From the NCBI GenBank assembly GCA_902493275.1, contig CABUOQ010000004.1:11429-75428 (forward strand): a stretch of DNA of 64,000 bases, given 5' to 3'. The notes under the pieces were generated by a model. It worked only from the letters and a program-made list of their open reading frames with translations, was not told the origin of the DNA and ran no database searches. This DNA is from an uncultured Bacillota bacterium (GTDB taxonomy: Bacteria > Bacillota_I > Bacilli_A > RFN20 > CAG-449). A program made the translations under genes and the position numbers. Positions 7,997 through 16,884 of the stretch are shown one piece after another (within the stretch, counting starts at the first letter, position 1; the number at the start of each line of letters is the position of its first letter).

Positions 7997-9860
7997 TTAC
8001 TTTTTCCTTTTTAATGTACAGCAATAATTGAGCGATATCAGAAGGATTGACACCAGAAATTCTAGATGCTTGTCCGATGGTTAAAGGATCGATTTCTTTA
8101 AGTTTAGCTCTTGCTTCTAACGCTAAGCCATCAATATGTAAATAATTTAAACCCCTAGGAATTTTTAATTCCTCCAATTTTCTCATTCTTTCAGCGTCTC
8201 GTTTTTCTTTTTCAATATAACCTTCATATTTTATCATTATTTCTAATTGTTCTTTTCCTAGGTTATCTAATGGTTTTAAGTCTACAAATCTCTCAACATC
8301 TGATATTTTAACACCTGGTCTTCTTAAAAGATTTGCAACACTCATTCCGCCACGAAAATCTTGTATTCCTAAGCTTTCCATATATTCAACATTTTTTTGA
8401 TTTCCAGATAAAATAGTTTTTTCTAGAATTTCTTTATTTTCTTTTAAGTTACTTTTCTTAATTAAAAACTGATTATACTTTTCATCGCTTATTAATCCAA
8501 CTCTATGTCCATGTTCATATAGTCTTAAATCAGCATTATCGTGACGCATTAACAAACGATATTCCGCTCTAGAGGATAATAGACGATATGGCTCCAATGT
8601 TCCTTTGCTTATTAAATCATCTATCATTACTCCAATGTAAGCTTCATCACGCTTTAATATTAATGGTTCTTGATTTTTTATTTTTAACGCGGCATTGATT
8701 CCTGCTAATAGACCTAATCCCGCCGCTTCTTCATAACCAGAAGTTCCACATATTTGACCAGCACAATATAATCCAGGCCATCTTTTTACCATTAATGTAG
8801 CGTCAAATTGTGTAGGATAAATTGCATCATACTCTATCGCATACGCATATTTTAATATTTCAGCATGTTCAAGTCCTTTAAGAGAATGAACCATTTCTAA
8901 TTGAATATGCTCTGGCATTGAAGTAGAAAATCCTTGTAAATAAATAGAGTCGTTATATTTTGATTCTGGCTCTAAAAAAAGCTGATGTCGTGGTTTATCT
9001 GCGAAACGAACAATTTTATCTTCTATCGAAGGACAATATCGTGGACCAACACCAGTCACAAGTCCACCATATAATGCACATTCATGAATATTATCTCTTA
9101 TTATTTTGTGAGTCTTTTCATTGGTATATGTTAAATAACATTTAACTTGCTTTTCCAACGGCAAATTAAATTTATCATCGAAAGAAAAACATAAATTATC
9201 GCCTTCCATTCCATATTGTGGTTCTAACTTATCCCAATCAATAGAAGATGCTTTAATTCTTTGAGGAGTACCAGTTTTTAAACGGAATATTTTAATCCCC
9301 ATTTCCGCTAGTTTTGGTGACAATCCTTGAGACGATTTTTCACCATCTGGTCCTGCCACCATTGATTTATGACCAACTAAAATATTTGATTGCATATAGG
9401 TGCCTGTCGTTAAAATAACTGCTTTAGAAGAAATTTCTTTTTCTTGAATTTTAACGCCATATACGCTTTTATCATCATGAAGTAAATCATCAACCATTCC
9501 TTCCATCAATGTTAAATTATCACAATTAAAAGCATACTCTTGCATTATAGCAGGATAATCTAATTTATCTTCTTGAGCTCTTAAACATTGAACACCCGGT
9601 CCTTTAGAAGTATTTAACAATTTTATTTGAAGAGCGCCACGATCCGCTCCTTTTCCCATCATGCCGCCTAAAGCATCAACCTCACGAACAACGATTCCTT
9701 TAGCTGATCCACCAATTGAAGGATTACATGGCATATTGGACATTTTCTTAAAATTTAAACTTATCAATAGTGTCGATAGATTCATATGGGCACAAGCCAT
9801 TGCTGCTTCCATACCAGCGTGACCTCCTCCGACAACTATAACATCAAAATCATATTTCAT
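7989..9860 (-). CDS. mnmG: tRNA uridine 5-carboxymethylaminomethyl modification enzyme MnmG (GidA)
   Basis: This FAD enzyme works with MnmE to build the cmnm5 group on wobble uridine 34. The N-terminal dinucleotide-binding motif VVGGGHAGMEAA, the region NMPCNPSIGGSAKG, and the C-terminal helical domain ending in the ASRISGVNPSDIAQLL segment are all present. Length (623 residues) is standard. I start at ATG 9860, one base after the sufB stop; a TTG nine bases earlier is less likely. No mnmE is in the window. The tight junction with sufB places tRNA modification in the same transcript as iron-sulfur assembly. Confidence 0.96.
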   Translation of the reverse strand: MKYDFDVIVVGGGHAGMEAAMACAHMNLSTLLISLNFKKMSNMPCNPSIGGSAKGIVVREVDALGGMMGKGADRGALQIKLLNTSKGPGVQCLRAQEDKLDYPAIMQEYAFNCDNLTLMEGMVDDLLHDDKSVYGVKIQEKEISSKAVILTTGTYMQSNILVGHKSMVAGPDGEKSSQGLSPKLAEMGIKIFRLKTGTPQRIKASSIDWDKLEPQYGMEGDNLCFSFDDKFNLPLEKQVKCYLTYTNEKTHKIIRDNIHECALYGGLVTGVGPRYCPSIEDKIVRFADKPRHQLFLEPESKYNDSIYLQGFSTSMPEHIQLEMVHSLKGLEHAEILKYAYAIEYDAIYPTQFDATLMVKRWPGLYCAGQICGTSGYEEAAGLGLLAGINAALKIKNQEPLILKRDEAYIGVMIDDLISKGTLEPYRLLSSRAEYRLLMRHDNADLRLYEHGHRVGLISDEKYNQFLIKKSNLKENKEILEKTILSGNQKNVEYMESLGIQDFRGGMSVANLLRRPGVKISDVERFVDLKPLDNLGKEQLEIMIKYEGYIEKEKRDAERMRKLEELKIPRGLNYLHIDGLALEARAKLKEIDPLTIGQASRISGVNPSDIAQLLLYIKKEKVNE

Positions 9861-9861
9861 T

Positions 9862-11244
9862 TTAACCAATACTGCCTTCCATATCCATTTTAATCAATCG
9901 ATTCAATTCAACCGCATATTCCATTGGAAGTTCCTTTGAAAATGGTTCAATGAAACCCATGACAATCATTTGAGTAGCATCTTTTTCTGATAGACCTCTA
10001 CTCATTAAATAAAATAACTGATCTTCATTAATTTTTGACACTGTAGCTTCGTGTTCTAAAAATGAAGTATCATTATTTATTTCATTACTTGGTATGGTAT
10101 CCGATGCAGAAATATCATCTAATATCAAAGTATCACATTCAACATGTGACTTTGAATTTTCCGCTTTAGGACCAATATATACTCTTCCACGATAATTAGC
10201 AACCCCGCCTCTTTTTACTATCGATTTTGAAATAATAGTTGATGTGGTATTGCTAGCCATATGTATCATTTTAGCTCCTGCATCTTGATACTGATCTCTA
10301 TCCGCTACAGCAATTGAGATGCATGTTCCTTTAGCGCCATCACCAGCTAAAACGCAACATGGGTATTTCATATTTATTTGAGAGCCAATGTTACCATCAA
10401 TCCATTCCATTAAACCGCCTTCTTTAACTAAAGCTCTTTTAGTAACTAAATTAACAATATTATTAGACCAGTTTTGAATTGTTGAATATCTACATCTTGC
10501 ACCCTTTTCGACAATAATTTCAACTACAGCAGCATGTAAAGAATCCATTGAATATATCGGTGCAGTGCACCCTTCAACATAATGTAAATCAGCGCCTTCA
10601 TCAACAATGATTAATGTTCTTTCAAACTGTCCCATTTTTTCATTATTAATTCTAAAATAAGATTGCAAAGGCTTTTCTAATTTCACATTTTTAGGAACAT
10701 ATATGAACGATCCTCCTGACCATACAGCTCCATTTAATGCTGAAAATTTATTATCTTGATAATTTACTACTGTATTAAAATACTTTTTAAATAATTCTGG
10801 GTATGTCTTTAATGCCGTATCAGTATCTAAAAATATAACACCTTTATCTTCTACTTCTTTTAGCATATTGTGATAGACAACTTCAGATTCATATTGAGTT
10901 GACACTCCAGCTAAATACTTTTGTTCAGCCTCAGGTATTCCTAATTTTGAAAAAGTATTTTTTATAGTTTCTGGAACATCATCCCAGTTTTTTTCAACTT
11001 TTTCACTTGGTCTTATAAAATAGGTGTATGAGTCAAAATCTAAATTTGTTAGTGAAGGTCCAAATTTAGGCAATGGTGAAGCCAAAAAATAATTCAAAGA
11101 TTTTAATCTAAATTCTAACATCCAATCAGGCTCATGTTTTAATTTAGAAATCTCTCGAACAACGTCTTCATTTAATCCTTTATCAGTTTTTAAAATAGAA
11201 ACATCTTTATTTTTAAAACCATATTTATATTCTTCTTTTTCCAT
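9862..11244 (-). CDS. sufB: Fe-S cluster scaffold protein SufB
   Basis: The 460-residue SufB subunit of the SufBCD scaffold assembles clusters from sulfide delivered by SufS/SufU. It ends with the SufB/SufD core block (NEINNDTSFLEHEATVSKI, then the helical tail). Typical SufB features are a long N-terminal domain (EPDWMLEFR) and the central beta-helix. It ends just before mnmG and begins 3 bases after sufU. In B. subtilis sufB is also the last suf gene (sufCDSUB), so order is conserved up to this point. Confidence 0.96.
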   Translation of the reverse strand: MEKEEYKYGFKNKDVSILKTDKGLNEDVVREISKLKHEPDWMLEFRLKSLNYFLASPLPKFGPSLTNLDFDSYTYFIRPSEKVEKNWDDVPETIKNTFSKLGIPEAEQKYLAGVSTQYESEVVYHNMLKEVEDKGVIFLDTDTALKTYPELFKKYFNTVVNYQDNKFSALNGAVWSGGSFIYVPKNVKLEKPLQSYFRINNEKMGQFERTLIIVDEGADLHYVEGCTAPIYSMDSLHAAVVEIIVEKGARCRYSTIQNWSNNIVNLVTKRALVKEGGLMEWIDGNIGSQINMKYPCCVLAGDGAKGTCISIAVADRDQYQDAGAKMIHMASNTTSTIISKSIVKRGGVANYRGRVYIGPKAENSKSHVECDTLILDDISASDTIPSNEINNDTSFLEHEATVSKINEDQLFYLMSRGLSEKDATQMIVMGFIEPFSKELPMEYAVELNRLIKMDMEGSIG

Positions 11245-11247
11245 AAA

Positions 11248-11682
11248 CTATTTATATTCCTCAAGTATTTTACTCATACCATTCCACCCTATTGTAGCGC
11301 ATTTTATTCTCGCCGCTTGTTTAGAAGTGTTCATAAATACAATGGCTTCATCTAAACAATCAGGGTCATATTCTTCTTCATGAATCATCGCTAAATAATT
11401 TTTAATGATAACTTTAGCTTCTTGTATCGTCTTTCCAGTCAAAAGCTCACTCATCATCGATGTCGATGATTTAGATATTGCACATCCGACTCCATGCCAG
11501 CATACATCAACTAAAATATCATTTTCGATTTTTGCTTGTACATATATTTTATCAATGCAAGAAGTTGAATCCATATACATTGTTTGATAAGACGGATCAC
11601 TTTCTTCACGATAATTTCTCGGATTAGAATAATGATCCATAATAATTTCTCTCATCATTTCTTGATTAATTGAAATAGGCAT
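11248..11682 (-). CDS. sufU: Zinc-dependent sulfurtransferase SufU
   Basis: This 144-residue protein accepts persulfide sulfur from SufS. The expected Zn ligands are visible: C42 and D44 (here C-I-D instead of the usual C-G-D), C67 in GVGCAISKSS, and C128 in RIKCATIGW. The Gram-positive SufU insertion between the second and third Cys is present, separating it from IscU. It overlaps sufS by 17 bases and precedes sufB by 3, so the operon is tightly coupled. Confidence 0.94.
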   Translation of the reverse strand: MPISINQEMMREIIMDHYSNPRNYREESDPSYQTMYMDSTSCIDKIYVQAKIENDILVDVCWHGVGCAISKSSTSMMSELLTGKTIQEAKVIIKNYLAMIHEEEYDPDCLDEAIVFMNTSKQAARIKCATIGWNGMSKILEEYK

Positions 11683-12895
11683 CTAAAAAATCTCCACCTT
11701 TCTTTAATGCTTCCACAAAAGTATCTATTTCCTCAAAAGTATTATAAAAATATAAAGAGGCTCGAACCGTTGCTTCAGTTTTTAATTTATTCAATAAAAT
11801 TTTTGCGCAATGCTGTCCTGATCTAACAGCAATCCCATATGAATTTAATAATGTTGCTTCATCTTGAGCAAATACATCTAAGACATTAAAAGTAATTATT
11901 GCTGAATTTGATTTTTCATTATAAATTTTAACATTTGGTACTTGTTTAAGTTTTTCTATCGCATATTCTTTAAGTTCTTTTTCATATTGACATATATTAT
12001 CCATTCCTATTTTTAATAAATAATCTATTGCCGTACCTAAACCGATTACTCCAGCAATATTTTGCGTTCCCGCCTCAAATTTTAAAGGTGGAAATTGATA
12101 ACCTATATTGCCACACATATCAAACTTTGTATTCATTCCTCCACCAGTTAAAAGAGGATTCATTTTATCTAATAATTCATACTTGCCATATAACACTCCA
12201 ACACCTGTTGGTCCACACATTTTATGCCCAGAAAAAGCAAGAAAATCTACATCTAAATCTTTAACATCTATACTCATATGGGGTACTGATTGAGCGCCAT
12301 CTAACACAAAAACCGCTCCTATTTTATGAATTTCTTTTGCAAACGATTTGACATCAAAATCATATCCTAAGACATTGCTTACATGTGCCAAAGAAACAAT
12401 TTTTACATGCGAATTTAATGATTGTTTAAGATTATCTAAATTTAATCTTCCATCCTCATCCAATTCAATAAATGATACCTTGCATTTGCATTTTTCCGCG
12501 ACATTATACCAAGGTAAAACATTTGAAGCATGTTCAGCCTCTGTTATGAGTATTTCATCACCTTCATGTAAATACTTTTCTCCATAACCATAAGCTACCA
12601 TATTTAATGACATTGAAGTTCCAGAAGTGAAAACAACTTCATTAGAATTACAATTAATCAATTTTGCAACTTTAGTTCTAACTTCATCAAATTTTTCATC
12701 AACCCTATGTGCAATATCATAATCACCACGATGCGCATTAGCGGTGTAATTTGAATAATAATCCACTATCGAATCAATGACACATTGCGGTTTAAGAGAA
12801 GTTGCCCCATTATCAAAATAAACCAAAGTTTTACCTTGCATTTTTTTATCATTTAACATTGGAAAATCTTTTCTTATTTTGTTAACGTCTATCAT
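11666..12895 (-). CDS. sufS: Cysteine desulfurase SufS
   Basis: A class V PLP enzyme of 409 residues that removes sulfur from L-cysteine. The PLP lysine is K225 in FSGHKMCGPTG, and the catalytic cysteine is C363 in RSGQHCAKIL, the group II (SufS) context. DGAQSVPH and the N-terminal YFDNGATSLKP segment are typical. It lies three bases after sufD and overlaps sufU. Confidence 0.95.
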   Translation of the reverse strand: MIDVNKIRKDFPMLNDKKMQGKTLVYFDNGATSLKPQCVIDSIVDYYSNYTANAHRGDYDIAHRVDEKFDEVRTKVAKLINCNSNEVVFTSGTSMSLNMVAYGYGEKYLHEGDEILITEAEHASNVLPWYNVAEKCKCKVSFIELDEDGRLNLDNLKQSLNSHVKIVSLAHVSNVLGYDFDVKSFAKEIHKIGAVFVLDGAQSVPHMSIDVKDLDVDFLAFSGHKMCGPTGVGVLYGKYELLDKMNPLLTGGGMNTKFDMCGNIGYQFPPLKFEAGTQNIAGVIGLGTAIDYLLKIGMDNICQYEKELKEYAIEKLKQVPNVKIYNEKSNSAIITFNVLDVFAQDEATLLNSYGIAVRSGQHCAKILLNKLKTEATVRASLYFYNTFEEIDTFVEALKKGGDFLDAYFN

Positions 12896-12898
12896 AAA

Positions 12899-13729
12899 CT
12901 ATACCTTTTCAATAATGCATTTTTCGATATCTTTTCTTATTACTTCATCATCAAAATATTTCACAATTGGATTTAAATACCCAAATGTAATTATTCTTTT
13001 TGCAGTTTCTTCATCGATTCCTCTAGAAGTCAAATAGTAAACATGGTCGTTATTAATTTGGCCCTCGCTTGCACCATGCGAAGCCTCAACATCATTTTCA
13101 CTAATACATAGTTTTGGTGATGCTTTAGCATGGCATGTCTTATCAAAAACCATTATTTTTGCATTTTGATTAGTTGAGGCTTTTTTAGCGCCTTTTATTA
13201 TTACTGCATCTCCAAGAAAATTGAGCGTAGATGCATCTTTGCACACTCCATAATTTTCCATTTTCGCTTTTGTTTCACCAACATTATGATTAAAATTGAT
13301 TTCATAATTCTTATAATCGTTCTTTTGTGATAAGGCGGCAAGATGCCACATTATAGATGATTTTGGGCCATTCAAATTAACGACTACTTTTTCATCTTTT
13401 CTTCCGCTAGTGAAATCAGCATAAGCCACTTCAACATTAGCTTCTTCTTCAAGATTAATGCTTAAAGAACTATCAAACGCCTCTTTTTTAGCAAAGATAC
13501 TTATTTTTGAACTTGTATTTTTCCCCACATTAAGAACAATCTCACCATTTTTTAATTCAGATATAATTACCATGGATATTTCACAATCATCGCCAATATT
13601 AATAGTTAATTTTTCATAATCAAAATCACTGCAATCTAAAACTATTTTACCACTTTGTCCTGGTAATATCTGATATACGCATGAGTTGTCATCAACAATC
13701 TTACTACTTAAACTTCCAAAATTAATCAT
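12899..13729 (-). CDS. sufD: Fe-S cluster assembly protein SufD (short form)
   Basis: A 276-residue SufB/SufD-family protein. Only the beta-helix core and the C-terminal block are clear (SENDVEASHGASEGQINNDH, then the YLTSRGIDEETAKRIITFGY helix). SufD is usually about 400-435 residues, so the N-terminal helical domain is largely missing. A good ATG lies 11 bases after sufC, and upstream sequence belongs to sufC, so this looks like a genuine short form rather than a truncation. The His of the EASHGA segment, used for cluster formation with SufB, is kept. Confidence 0.88.
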   Translation of the reverse strand: MINFGSLSSKIVDDNSCVYQILPGQSGKIVLDCSDFDYEKLTINIGDDCEISMVIISELKNGEIVLNVGKNTSSKISIFAKKEAFDSSLSINLEEEANVEVAYADFTSGRKDEKVVVNLNGPKSSIMWHLAALSQKNDYKNYEINFNHNVGETKAKMENYGVCKDASTLNFLGDAVIIKGAKKASTNQNAKIMVFDKTCHAKASPKLCISENDVEASHGASEGQINNDHVYYLTSRGIDEETAKRIITFGYLNPIVKYFDDEVIRKDIEKCIIEKV

Positions 13730-13740
13730 ATATTTTCTTT

Positions 13741-14559
13741 CTACTTAATAACTTGTTTTACAGCGCAAGAGCCGATAGAAACAGAGTTCATCTGTTTAGC
13801 ATCTTTATTAATTTCTATACCATGTTCTCTTTTTAGCCATTCATATCCTTCACTATCAATTCGGCTTATTAATTCAGTTCCACCTTCAAGAACAATCTTG
13901 CCATTAATAATAATCACGGCCCTTGTAGGTTTGATTAATTGATATAATCTAGCATAATGAGATACAACTAAGAAAGACATGTCTGTATCTTCGAGTTCTC
14001 TAATCGCATTAGCAACAACATTAATAGCATCAACATCAAGTCCAGAATCTATTTCATCTAGCATAGCTAAATCTGGTTTTAATAATAGCATTTGTAATAT
14101 TTCATTACGTTTCTTTTCTCCACCTGAAAAACCTTCATTTAAGAAACGATTAGCCATATCCATAGATATATTCATCTTTTTAGAAGCACTTTCAAGTTCG
14201 CGATAAAATTCAAAAATTTTAATTGGCTTTTCTCTTCTTGCATTGATTGCCGCTTTTAAAAACTCTGCATTAACTACACCTGGAACTTCAGCCGGATATT
14301 GCATAGCCAAAAATAAACCATTTTTAGATCTTTCATCAACTTTCATTTTTAAAACATCTTGTCCATCTAAAGTTATAGAGCCTTCTGTAACATGATAATG
14401 AGGATTTCCCATAATAGCCGCTAGTAAAGTTGATTTACCATGGCCATTAGGTCCTAACAAAGCCACTGTTTCATGAGACTTAATTGTTAAATTAATTCCC
14501 TTTAATATTTCACGTCCTTCAACGCTTACATGTAAATTCTTTATTACTAATTCTTTCAT
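13741..14559 (-). CDS. sufC: Fe-S cluster assembly ATPase SufC
   Basis: The ABC-type ATPase of the SufBCD complex, cytosolic and not a transporter. Walker A is GPNGHGKST (residues 36-44), the signature is FSGGEKKRNEI, and Walker B with the catalytic acid is LAMLDEIDSGLD; the last is characteristic of SufC. Length 272 is slightly longer than usual (about 250). It is the first gene of the minus-strand run down to rsmG, with a promoter about 30 bases upstream. Confidence 0.96.
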   Translation of the reverse strand: MKELVIKNLHVSVEGREILKGINLTIKSHETVALLGPNGHGKSTLLAAIMGNPHYHVTEGSITLDGQDVLKMKVDERSKNGLFLAMQYPAEVPGVVNAEFLKAAINARREKPIKIFEFYRELESASKKMNISMDMANRFLNEGFSGGEKKRNEILQMLLLKPDLAMLDEIDSGLDVDAINVVANAIRELEDTDMSFLVVSHYARLYQLIKPTRAVIIINGKIVLEGGTELISRIDSEGYEWLKREHGIEINKDAKQMNSVSIGSCAVKQVIK

Positions 14560-14582
14560 ACGTTAGTCTCCTAAGCGTTATT

Positions 14583-14611
14583 ATTCTACTACAATAATTA
14601 TTTAAGTACAA
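14583..14611 (-). promoter_or_regulatory. Promoter of the suf-mnmG-rsmG operon
   Basis: On the minus strand: -35 TTGTAC (14611-14606), 17-base spacer, -10 TAGAAT (14588-14583), then AGGAG before sufC. An ACAAT-N3-ATTGT palindrome covers the upstream edge of the -35 (about 14609-14621) and could be an operator. Confidence 0.6.
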
Positions 14612-14658
14612 TTTTATTGTAAGATTAAGCAAAAAAATTAAGAATATTTTTTTATATA

Positions 14659-14690
14659 ATAAAAAAGGACAAAGTTTTTTCCTTGTCCTT
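14659..14690 (-). terminator. Rho-independent terminator
   Basis: Stem AAGGACAA (14665-14672) with TTGTCCTT (14683-14690); on the minus strand it is followed by six T. It ends the transcript of the two tiny membrane peptides and insulates the suf promoter. Confidence 0.85.
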
Positions 14691-14700
14691 CCATATAACC

Positions 14701-14796
14701 TTAGCAACCGCAGCTTGAGAACCAGCCACCGCAACCGACAATGACTAGTAAAATGAATAAAACTAAGATAATTGCAAATGTACTTCCGTTATTCAT
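14701..14796 (-). CDS. Tiny YjcZ-like transmembrane protein (31 aa)
   Basis: A 31-codon frame, too short for routine calling, with a perfect ribosome site (AAAGGAGGTG) before its ATG. It encodes a hydrophobic helix, FAIILVLFILLVIVG, followed by a Cys-rich tail (CGGWFSSCGC). The helix strongly resembles the FALIVVLFILLIIVG core of the YjcZ family of tiny membrane proteins, many of which are linked to sporulation in Bacillus. The next gene upstream encodes a relative, and a terminator follows directly. Confidence 0.8.
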   Translation of the reverse strand: MNNGSTFAIILVLFILLVIVGCGGWFSSCGC

Positions 14797-14811
14797 GATA
14801 TCGCACCTCCT

Positions 14812-14913
14812 TTAGCACTGGCAACAACAGCCAATGATAGCAATCAAAATAAACAAAATGAGTATATATGCAAAGAAGTTATTACCAGCTGTATTTTGTA
14901 CTGATGGATTCAT
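14812..14913 (-). CDS. Tiny YjcZ-like transmembrane protein (33 aa)
   Basis: A 33-codon frame behind AAAGGAGG. The peptide has a polar start (MNPSVQNTAGNN), one hydrophobic helix (FFAYILILFILIAIIG) and a CCCQC end. It is a relative of the 31-residue peptide 15 bases downstream, so they form a two-gene unit. The stretch about 20-30 bases upstream contains CATAATATA, similar to the -10 of mother-cell sigma factors (CATAnnnTA), but no convincing -35 is seen. Confidence 0.78.
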   Translation of the reverse strand: MNPSVQNTAGNNFFAYILILFILIAIIGCCCQC

Positions 14914-15010
14914 AGTTACCTCCTTTGTTTTCACGATATATTATGAAGTTTTGATACTTTTGCTATTTTTTTATAAAAATAATTATTGTTGAGCCCAATT
15001 TTCTCTCGCC

Positions 15011-15027
15011 CGCGCGTATAATGCGCG
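15011..15027. promoter_or_regulatory. GC-rich palindrome around TATAAT
   Basis: CGCGC (15011-15015) and GCGCG (15023-15027) flank G-TATAAT in an otherwise very AT-rich intergenic region. It is both an inverted repeat and a possible -10 box, though no -35 is at the right distance. It could be an operator for the divergent tiny-peptide and foldase units. Confidence 0.35.
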
Positions 15028-15064
15028 TAATAACTTATGTTATTTGAAAATTATCATTTTATTA

Positions 15065-15093
15065 TTGAAAATGCAGTGTTAATCAAGTATTAT
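15065..15093 (+). promoter_or_regulatory. Promoter of the foldase lipoprotein operon
   Basis: -35 TTGAAA (15065-15070), 17-base spacer, -10 TATTAT (15088-15093), then AAGGAGG at 15114-15120 and ATG at 15131. Confidence 0.75.
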
Positions 15094-15130
15094 TAATTCG
15101 CTATATTGAAAATAAGGAGGATTTTTCATT

Positions 15131-16870
15131 ATGAAAAAACGTTTACTTCTATTATCAATGGTTAGTTTCAGTCTCATTGGCTTAACAGGTTGTGATATTA
15201 AGCAAATGTATGATGATGGCAAACAAGTCATTGTTAAATTAGGAAATGGTGAAACATATACTGCAAACGATTTATTTACAGATTATTCTTCAACTTCATC
15301 CGGAGCGTCAGAATATTTTAATGCCGTATATGATGTTTTGATTCGTGCAGTCCAACCAAAAACTACACAAATTCAAAATGAAGTTGACAATAGAATGTCA
15401 ACATTTGTAACAAACGCAAAAGAAGCAGCAGCAAATAATGGTACATCTTATAAGACCGAACAATCAAAAGCTTTAGAAAGCGCTGGTGTTGAATCTTTAG
15501 GTGAACTAGAACAAGTTTATTATTTGGATGCTCAAAAAGATGCATATGAGGATGCGTATTATGATGGTTCATCTACTTCAGAAGGTGAATTAACAAACTT
15601 ATTAAAAGAATACATAACTTACTATGCTCCATATCATGTACGTCATATTTTAGTTAAGACATCTAGTGATAGCAGTTTATTTGAAGGTAAGATTTCTGAG
15701 GATGATGCTAAGAATTTATATAACGTTGTTTCACGTTTAGCTAGTGGAAATGAAACATTTGGTAACGTTGCTATTACAACAGCAGCTAATGGTGATACAG
15801 GTTCTGCTAAAGAATATGGTAATTTAGGCATCATGGATTTAAATACAAGTTACGTTAGTGAATTTAAATATTCAATTTACCAATACGATGCATTATACAA
15901 TAATGATGCTAAAGAAAATGTCAAAAAATATGATGAATTACAAGAAACAAGAGTTATTGGTTCTAACGAATATGTAACAGAATTCAAAGGTTCTAAATTA
16001 ATTCCTGTTGATGTGAATGAACTTTCAGTAAATCATATCCCATATGATGCATTTGTCCAAATCAACAAATATGCAAACAAAACTACAGATGCTAATGGTG
16101 AACAAGTAAAAGAAGGTAAAGAAAAATATTATCCTAGAAATATTCTTTTCAATCAATATTTAAATGATCACCGTCTTGGAGTTATTTATAGAGGATCAAC
16201 CACTGATGAAAAAATAATCAACAGTAAGATGTTCAAGAATGTTAGCGGCTTAAGTGCTTCAAGCGATGCTAAAGATGATATTTTAGTCGATGAAGAAGGA
16301 AGACCAATTCTTGTCACAAGAGCTGGCTCTGGTGGAGATTCTGGTTATCAAGGAATTCACTTTATCATTTGCCAAAGATCACCTTTTGTTAATACAGATA
16401 AAACAAAATTTAGTGAGTTAATTGATTCATTATTATATTATTATGACACAACCGTTTATAATTCTACTGACGACCTTCCAAATGATAAGTATGTTACATT
16501 CTTAACTTCTACTCGTCAAGATTACTTAAATAAAGTCAATAGCTTAAAGAGCACCATCAAAGGATTCGATTCCTTTATGAACTATCGTCTATTTGAAAAA
16601 GCATTAAGCGATGCAAAGGAAAAATTTGGAAATGTCACTTTTGGTTCAGTAACTAATAGTGATGGTGAAAATGTTGGTATTGATACTTTAATTAAAAATT
16701 ACATTACCGCTAATAGATTCAATGCTGCATATAATGCTAAAGAATCATACGAAAACACTTGGAAATCATACGAATTATTACTTGAAAGTCAAGAAGAACT
16801 TTCAGTATTAAAAGTTGCAGAAGATGAAATTAAGAGCTTTGATTCAAGCTACACTTCTGTAGCAAAATAA
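15131..16870 (+). CDS. PrsA-like peptidyl-prolyl isomerase/foldase lipoprotein
   Basis: A lipoprotein (lipobox LTGC, Cys21) of 579 residues expected on the outer face of the membrane, where PrsA-type foldases help secreted proteins fold. The parvulin-like centre starts at YHVRHILVKT (about residue 170) and includes YGNLGIMDL, matching the beta1 and later strands of the rotamase domain, which here appears interrupted by long insertions. The flanks are helical. PrsA is normally about 290 residues, so this is an enlarged relative. It is followed 14 bases later by another lipoprotein gene, and the HIT and yhaM neighbours match the Bacillus prsA region. Confidence 0.75.
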   Translation: MKKRLLLLSMVSFSLIGLTGCDIKQMYDDGKQVIVKLGNGETYTANDLFTDYSSTSSGASEYFNAVYDVLIRAVQPKTTQIQNEVDNRMSTFVTNAKEAAANNGTSYKTEQSKALESAGVESLGELEQVYYLDAQKDAYEDAYYDGSSTSEGELTNLLKEYITYYAPYHVRHILVKTSSDSSLFEGKISEDDAKNLYNVVSRLASGNETFGNVAITTAANGDTGSAKEYGNLGIMDLNTSYVSEFKYSIYQYDALYNNDAKENVKKYDELQETRVIGSNEYVTEFKGSKLIPVDVNELSVNHIPYDAFVQINKYANKTTDANGEQVKEGKEKYYPRNILFNQYLNDHRLGVIYRGSTTDEKIINSKMFKNVSGLSASSDAKDDILVDEEGRPILVTRAGSGGDSGYQGIHFIICQRSPFVNTDKTKFSELIDSLLYYYDTTVYNSTDDLPNDKYVTFLTSTRQDYLNKVNSLKSTIKGFDSFMNYRLFEKALSDAKEKFGNVTFGSVTNSDGENVGIDTLIKNYITANRFNAAYNAKESYENTWKSYELLLESQEELSVLKVAEDEIKSFDSSYTSVAK

Positions 16871-16884
16871 GGAGGGCGACAGAA

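Noticed and set aside
14519..14734. 71-codon minus-strand frame spanning the suf promoter and terminator
   Set aside because: It runs through a promoter and a terminator and overlaps sufC and the tiny-peptide gene in other frames.
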